From Phragmites australis (taxonomy: Eukaryota; Streptophyta; Magnoliopsida; Poales; Poaceae): a DNA stretch of 64,000 nucleotides. A program made the translations under genes and the position numbers. The first letter of the stretch is position 1; every line of letters begins with the position of its first letter. The notes under the pieces are model-generated. The model saw only the letters and a program-made list of their open reading frames with translations. It ran no database searches and had not been told where the DNA came from. The stretch covers positions 21,731,501 through 21,795,500 of the forward strand of contig NC_084928.1 of the NCBI RefSeq assembly GCF_958298935.1. Reading direction: 5' to 3'. Of the stretch, positions 57,866 to 64,000 are shown piece after piece.

Positions 57866-60800
57866 TTGCAAAAGCAAAAGGGGGACTTCATTGAATTGAT
57901 TGAACTTGTATTCATCAACGACGTTTGCAACTCCGGTGATGTATCTTTTCCCAACGAGAACCACATGGTGTTTCTTCTTTGTTGTGCCAGTCACATAAAA
58001 GACTTGACGAACATTTTAGCGAGTACGAAGGATTCAGACTTCTATCCAACATGTTTGAGATCAAAGCTAGTGAATCCATACCTGTCATTAGTGACGCCCT
58101 TTGCCCCATGTACCCAACGGCACTGAAACAGGGCTACCTTGAATCCCAAGTAGTTCAACTCCCAGATCTCCTCTATTTGATCATAGTATGTGCCCCTCTG
58201 CATGTCGTTGTCATAAGCATCTATACGGACACCACTGTTCTGGTATATACCCTTCTCATCTTGGGAAACCGTATAAACTGTGTATCCATTTATAATGTAA
58301 CCTTGATATGTCATAATTGTGTATATAGGGCTTGATACTAGTTTTTTTATCAAAGCACTTGTAGGAGTATTCGATTATCTTATTCAATCTCGAAACCAAG
58401 TTCTGAACTTTCGCATATGTTGCCTCGCAAACAAACCTTTCGTCTGCGATGGATTCTCTTAAAAAAAGCATCTCCTTATGCTCATTGACATATGGGCACA
58501 CTTTGTTTATTTGTTGTAGCGCGAGGAAATGAGCTTGGTCATATGCCTTTGCATTATGAGTTATTGCCATTATCCCCAGAACCCCTACACCTACGAGCCT
58601 CCCCTCATGGTGAGACTTAGGCAAACCAATTAGGTTATTTGGGTCAATGTAATCAACAGACCACTCTAATGCCTCTTCCATCGTGTAACCCTGCACGATA
58701 CACCCCTCAGTAAAGGCTCGATTCCTTATGTACATCTTGAGAATGCTCATATATCTCTCATATGGAAACATGTGATGCAAGAACACGGGACCAATGTAGT
58801 GTATCTCCTACACAAGGTGAGTAGTGAGATGTACCATGATATCGAAAAAGGATGGTGGGAAATTAATACACCTCAAGAATACATAGTCTCAGAGTGTCTT
58901 TTTTCTAGCTCCTCCAGTGAGTCTGGATCAATCACCTTTGTTCAATTGCATTGAAGAAAAAGCACAAGCTCAGGATAGCCTCACAAACCTTAATTGGGAG
59001 GATGTTCCTAATAGCTACTGCAAGCAGTGATGTCATCATCACATAGCAATCATGAGACTTCATCATGGCAAAATTTATTTTTAGCTCTTTCATCGAAACA
59101 AGTCATATGATGTTGGAAGAGTAATCGGAGGAAACTTTTACATTATGCAAGAACTCGTAGAGTTCTTTTTTCTCCTTGGATAGAGTGATAGCTATTGTGG
59201 GTAGGTTTTTTCCTTTGTCCATTTCATGTGCATGGAGATCTGGCCTTAAGCCCATTTCTTCAAGGTTAGCTTGCGAGTTCTCATGATCCTTTCCTTTTCC
59301 CTTCATATGGAGCAATGTACCAATAAAACTCTTGTATATATTCTTATTTACTTGCGTGTTGTCGATAGAGTGGTGAACATCTAATTTTTCCTAATACTCT
59401 AGCTCTATTAATATTGATTTCTTGTTCCACGTTCCTTTTTGTTCATCATCTTTGGAGGATCATTTTTGTTTGCCAAGGACAACATTGATACTCTTAACCT
59501 AATTGTGGACATCTTAACTATTGAAGTGCCTTGGAGGTAATTATTTCTCCCTTGTGTCATCGAATTGCTTGTCCATGTTTCGGTATGGGTGCTTCTTGGG
59601 AAGGAAACGTCAATGCCTTATGTAAACTATATCCTTTGAGTTGTTCAACCTCAAACTGCATGAGTCATCTAAGTAATGGGGGCAAGTTTCACGCTCTTAC
59701 TAGACAAGTTACGAAGTGCTGGCAGATCATTGATGGTGACGAACAACATGGTGTGCGAGGGAAAGTACTCTTGCTTGTACTAATCCCAAACCTCAATGCA
59801 TTCCGACCAGAGTTTCTTAAGATCATCGTCTAAAGGCTTGAGGTACGCATCGATATCGTTGCTAGGTTGTTTCGGTCTTGATATTAAGATCGACAACATA
59901 ATGTACTTCTACTTGTTACAAAGCCAAGGTGGAAGGTTGTAGATCGACAATACAAAAGGCCAGGTGCTATATGAGGTACACATGTTACCGAATGTATTCA
60001 TGCTATCTATGCTCATAGCAAACCTAATATTTCTCAATTCTTCAATGAACCAACCAAATGTAGAATCAATAGTTCACCACTGAGCGGAATCCATCGGGTG
60101 TTGTATCATTGTGTTGTTCTTACAACCCTCCTTATGCTAACACACCAATTGTTCCTCCTTTCTGTTAGCAAACAAATGCTTCAGATGACAAATTATAGGA
60201 AAATACCAAACCACTTTCCTAGGAGGCCCTTTACTTTTTTTGCCTCCATCCCCGTCACCACTGTCATTTCTACGCTTATATCGATGGGTTCCACAAATGG
60301 TGCATTGATCCATATATGCATACTCTCCACGAAAAAAAGATACAATCCTACTTATATGCATGTATTTTTTCTATTCTCAGTCCTAAAGGACAAATTATCT
60401 TCTTCGCGTTATAGACGCCCTCGGGCATCAAGTTCCCCTCCGGTAGCATGTCCCTTAGTAGATCCAGCAATGCTTCAAAACTCTAGTCAGTCCAACCAAA
60501 GGATGCCTTCAGCTGTAGAAGCTTTAGGTCACCAAATAGCCACGTGTACTTCTCCTTATAGTTAGGATAAAGGGGTGCCTTGGAATCTCACACAAAGCCC
60601 TAGAATTTAGCAAACTCACCACTATTATACTCGTCATGCCGCTTGACATCCCGCACCTTTTGGTCCACATTCTCCATAAAATCCTCGAGATCATTATCAT
60701 TGACACATAATATGTCCTCGTTCCTAAGATCATGATCCATATCACTGGCTGAAATCCTTGATCCACACTGTCGGCATGGAGGCCCAGATCCATGTCTCCT

Positions 60801-61042
60801 TCATTAGGGCCTTCCTCACCATATTTGTTCCAATATGTACAATTCTCTTTAAATCCACACATGACCAAGTGTGCATGGACATTGTTTGGTTTCAGGAACT
60901 TTGTATCTTTCCCGCAATCGCAACATGGACAATAGATTGCCATTTTACCATGATCTTTCATATCCACCAAAGCAACACTCATGAAATACTTTACCTCCCT
61001 CAGGTACTCTGGACAAGTCCACCATCTAAAATGTAAAAACAT
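57866..61042 (-). pseudogene. TNPD-type (TNP2) transposase, near full length but broken
   Basis: On the minus strand, in order: transposase-associated domain with a C-P-C-C-D-C cluster near 60910; the CTICGTHRYKRRND finger-like block and VVWYFPIICHLKHLF (60361-60137); the TNP2 catalytic region (NIRFAMSIDSMNTFGNM near 60010, then STWPFVLSIYNLPPWLC); a HSIDNTQVNKNIYKSFIGT block near 59350; KSHDCYVMM near 59050; the DUF4218-like piece 58786-58256 (176 residues, FPYERYMSILKMYIRNR); and the DUF4216-like piece 58353-58042 (YIINGYTVYT, then EIWELNYLGFK). Frameshifts and stops separate the pieces, so it is inactive as it stands. This is the enzyme that cuts and joins CACTA ends. Confidence 0.85.
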
Positions 61043-61834
61043 TCATTCTTCATTAACAATTACCTTAATTGCATGACTAAGCATGGAATTAAAAATTCCA
61101 TATAATTACACTAAATCTATGGTATATCGTGGTAGATCGGGAAAACCTAGTATCAAATCTAACATAAATACGACTCACTTGTACTAAGATTTTGGATAAA
61201 GATGCAAAATGGTCGATTACAACACAAAGTACAAAAAATCTACCAAACAGGGGTTAGAGGAGGAAGAAAGGGGGAGATGTAAACCTTCAAAGACCTAGTA
61301 ACAATTCAAACTTCAAAATCAATAAGATATTAGAGAGTCTATAGTGGGCACGCACAGTAGCTGGTCAGCTCTTATAATAGAGCTAAGTCATCAGTGACGA
61401 ATCATGATATACCCATCACTTATGACAAGTCATAAGTGACAGGACACAATATGACCCGTCACTTTTGACTAGCCTAGGGAGGCCTATCACCAATGCCAAG
61501 TTATAAGTGATGGGTCTTAACATCACCCGTCACTTATGACTGCTGCAGGGAGGCCCGTCACTTATGACTAGGTAATAATTGACGGGTCGTAATATGACAA
61601 GTCACTTGTAAGTCATGCAGGAAGACCTGTCACTTATGACTATGTAATACATGATGAGTGTAGTTATGACCCGTCACCAATATAATAAGTGATGGGTAAT
61701 ATTATTACCCCTCGCTAAAGATCTGTTATTAGTGACGGGCCAAGCTCTGATCCTGACCCGAGGCTACATAAGTGACGGGTTGTAGAAGGACCCGTCACTA
61801 AATCTTGTTTCCTTTGACTATTTTTCATATAGTG

Positions 61835-62408
61835 AGATAGAATTTGTGCCGACTATCCCAAGCTTTTTTCTGATATGTAAGTGATATCTTGGTGATCTTT
61901 ATTCATGAATCTTTTCTCTATGATTGTGATGTGCATAACTTTAGGGAATATCATCTCTATCATCCCACCCACACCACCCCTTTTTCTTGTTAGTATCGAA
62001 TTTGCCAATTCCTAAGTTTCTTAGATATGCACGCAATCACCATCAAATAACTGAGAAGCCTACTCCCATCCATTTTTCCTCTTGTGATTATGAGCAAGAA
62101 TAATTTCTTTGTCATGTTAGTGAACTGAAAAGAAGAAGGATGATCAACAACCACCCTTTTTATCTTGTAGATTCTTTGTTGAAATTATTAACATGTCTAG
62201 GTGAATATGGCATTAAGAATACTAGGAGTTATCCCCTATCCATGACACCAAAATTTCAATTCTTCATCACTTGATGCATGTTAATTTGCAGAAACATAAT
62301 ACAATCCACTCGTGTCCGTTGTCGCTACATTCATAAACTCTTAAATCCTATGCACTCTCCCCTAACCTCAATCTAATTTTGGGACAAGATTCTTTTAAGG
62401 GGGAGGCT
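61835..62408 (+). other. Gypsy coding end, 3' untranslated region and polypurine tract
   Basis: The first codons after the CACTA element finish the chromodomain-type frame and reach a stop at about 61880. A non-coding stretch follows. At 62397-62406 AAGGGGGAGG is a polypurine tract, preceded by GGGACAAGATTCTTTT, a form often seen just before the 3' LTR of gypsy chromoviruses. Confidence 0.75.
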
Positions 62409-64000
62409 TGACACATCTCAGATTTCATCTACATGTCATCATCCATGTCATGAGCGTCCATGAGCATTTTGATGAATTATGTGAATTATTTAATTTGTGT
62501 TGAATTCAAATTGAATTAAACAGAGAAAATCAATGAAATGATAAAAACTCTATTAAATGAGGCATTACAAAGGAACTCACTTTTTCACCAAATAATATAG
62601 TGTTGGAAATAATTTTATAAATTAGTGCATCACTTGGCGAGAATATTAGTGAATTTTGTAGATTTTTTGGGAATTTCCTTGATGGCTTTAGAATTTCCAT
62701 ATGATTTAAAGGTAAGCTTTTTGGAGAATTTTAATTTGAATTCTACACATGTTTTTGAGTTGAGTCCTTTTCAAATGGATTCTTCTCAAATTATAGTTGC
62801 TACACATAAAATTTCAAGATTTTTGGACCACCCTAGCCCACCTGTTTGAACTGAGAGAGAGGGAGAGAGAGAGAGAGGTGCATTATTGGTCTTTTGTTCA
62901 CTGTTCACCATGAACCCCACCTGTCATTGTCTCCCTTCTCCCAACAATTTCCGTGCATAGAACCGGCCATGCCATGCGGCCGATAATGCCTACTGGCCAC
63001 CGAGTCACCCGTGCTCCCCAGCACCTTATCTTCTCCCCCACTGTTATAAGTCGAACGGGGGATTGTCCATTGTTTGTGAGCTCTAAGGCGTATTATGTTT
63101 CACAAAAATAATAATGATGGAATATGAGATTGTGCAGATGAGAGGATATTTGGGTGGGCATTAGGGATGGTTTGGGAAGGGAGTCTCGGTTGTTATAGGC
63201 TCTCTTGAATTGATTAAGCCGAATATGGTAAAGATGAACCAAATACATTTTGGATCTGCGATCTTTTGACTTGAACACCTATGGTATGAATGGGTTGGCT
63301 TGTAGAAGGGACTTGAGGTTGCTCTGGTAGTGGACCTAAGTGGCCTTCAAACCGAGAGGTGCATACCCAAACAGTCGGGGTATAATTAGGATTGTCACGG
63401 GTACCACCTCTTGCAATGTGATTAGTTGCATGCATGAATTATATGGTCTCATGTCATGTGGGTAAAGTACTCCCATATAGAGTGTAAAATCATTTGCAAT
63501 TGCCGCGCTCTTGGAAATGACATTCTTAATGCCCATTGGACATCAATCGTAGAGTTTCATGAATTTGAGGCATGTTTAGATATGGGATGGTGGAAGTTGG
63601 TTCTTGTATATCTTATGCTTGATAATACCTTGTTTACTTGTTGGTTATGGATATCAATTTGTTGTCCTGTGAGGATAGTCATTATTGTAGGTTTATGTAG
63701 TTGCTCATACATATGTTGTTTTAAATTGCTTTTTCACATAAATTAATTTAACTTGTGGCCTGTTACTTTATATATACCTTAGGAGTAAGTCATGCAAGTA
63801 TGTTCGTATTGATGGTGCTATTATTGAGATTTTTTAGTGAGGATGAGCTTGTTTATGCTTACTTTGTGCCTGCCGATGTCAGTGATAAGCAAGAGTAGTG
63901 CCATACTACTCGGGCTAACCCCAGTGGTGCCTAAGGGCAATGGTGCCACTTGTCTTTAGTTGTTTAGTTTATTCTGCTGCACATAGATGTTAACTTGCTA
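62409..64000 (+). repeat. Gypsy 3' LTR, running off the window
   Basis: It begins TGACACATCTCAG immediately after the polypurine tract. From about 62768 onward it matches, in inverted orientation, the LTR at 15665-14600 and 10213-10020. A (GA)n run lies at 62853-62876. The open stretches within it (for example 62625-62849 and 63456-63746) are not coding. Its 3' end is beyond the window. Confidence 0.85.

Larger units (their letters stand above)
48379..61834 (-). mobile_element. Large CACTA (En/Spm) element, TSD AGA
   Basis: The left end is CACAATGTGAAAAACG (one change from CACTA). The right end, reverse complemented, is CACTATATGAAAAATAG. AGA flanks both sides (48376-48378, 61835-61837). Subterminal arrays of GTGACGGGT-like motifs and complements occupy 48390-48700 and 61380-61800. 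Coding on the minus strand runs TNPD transposase, then the second CACTA protein with a Ulp1-like region, the usual arrangement of full-length grass CACTA elements. At 13,456 bp it includes a nested LTR (51140-54796). All coding is decayed. Confidence 0.93.
45309..64000 (+). mobile_element. Ty3/gypsy chromovirus, plus strand, with two CACTA insertions
   Basis: Pieces in order: RT, RNase H and deleted integrase (45309-47088); integrase end and chromodomain-type C-terminus (48122-48378 and 61835-61880); 3' untranslated region with polypurine tract; and a 3' LTR from 62409 past the window end. It belongs to the same family as the minus-strand copy at 14600-18740. Its 5' part (gag, protease, 5' LTR) is absent, because the RT abuts an unrelated LTR fragment at 45308. 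Confidence 0.85.

Overview
The window is nuclear DNA of a grass (Poaceae, probably a panicoid such as a Setaria, sorghum or Panicum relative). This rests on Stowaway and Tourist MITEs, CACTA (En/Spm) elements with iterated subterminal repeats, and nested Ty3/gypsy and Ty1/copia retrotransposons. I cannot name the species. One host gene is convincing; nearly everything else is nested and decayed transposable elements (TEs).

Host gene (3544-8211, +): a three-exon ankyrin-repeat/PGG-domain membrane protein of the ACD6-like class, 717 residues when joined 3544-4276, 6425-7068, 7435-8211. A Stowaway MITE lies in intron 1. The upstream side holds a decayed copia fragment (1-1570) carrying an 881-bp CACTA element (1606-2486, TSD ATT).

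9.6-18.7 kb: a minus-strand gypsy chromovirus (gag, protease, RT, RNase H, integrase, 3' LTR). Its LTR is split by a 4,386-bp CACTA deletion derivative (10214-14599, TSD GTA).

19.3-31.6 kb: a minus-strand gypsy element of Tat/Ogre type, split twice. An internally deleted chromovirus (19645-21407) is flanked by CCAAG. A solo LTR (21901-29828) is flanked by CTAAC, and it contains two further LTRs in opposite orientation.

31.6-45.3 kb: a patchwork of copia pieces (RNase H tail, LTR, 5' LTR plus primer-binding site, gag), gypsy LTR fragments, a Tourist MITE (35199-35462, TSD TTA) and a small CACTA (35696-37029, TSD AAC).

45.3-64 kb: a plus-strand gypsy chromovirus of the same family as the 15-18 kb copy. 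It is interrupted by a small CACTA (about 47089-48121) and a 13,456-bp CACTA (48379-61834, TSD AGA). The large CACTA encodes TNPD-type transposase, a second CACTA protein and a Ulp1-like peptidase, all decayed, and carries a solo LTR (51140-54796). The host gypsy resumes at 61835 and its 3' LTR runs off the window.

The TEs act on one another mainly by insertion. The clearest evidence comes from matching target-site duplications and from host reading frames that resume across the insertions. No rRNA, canonical tRNA gene, CRISPR array or organellar insert was seen.
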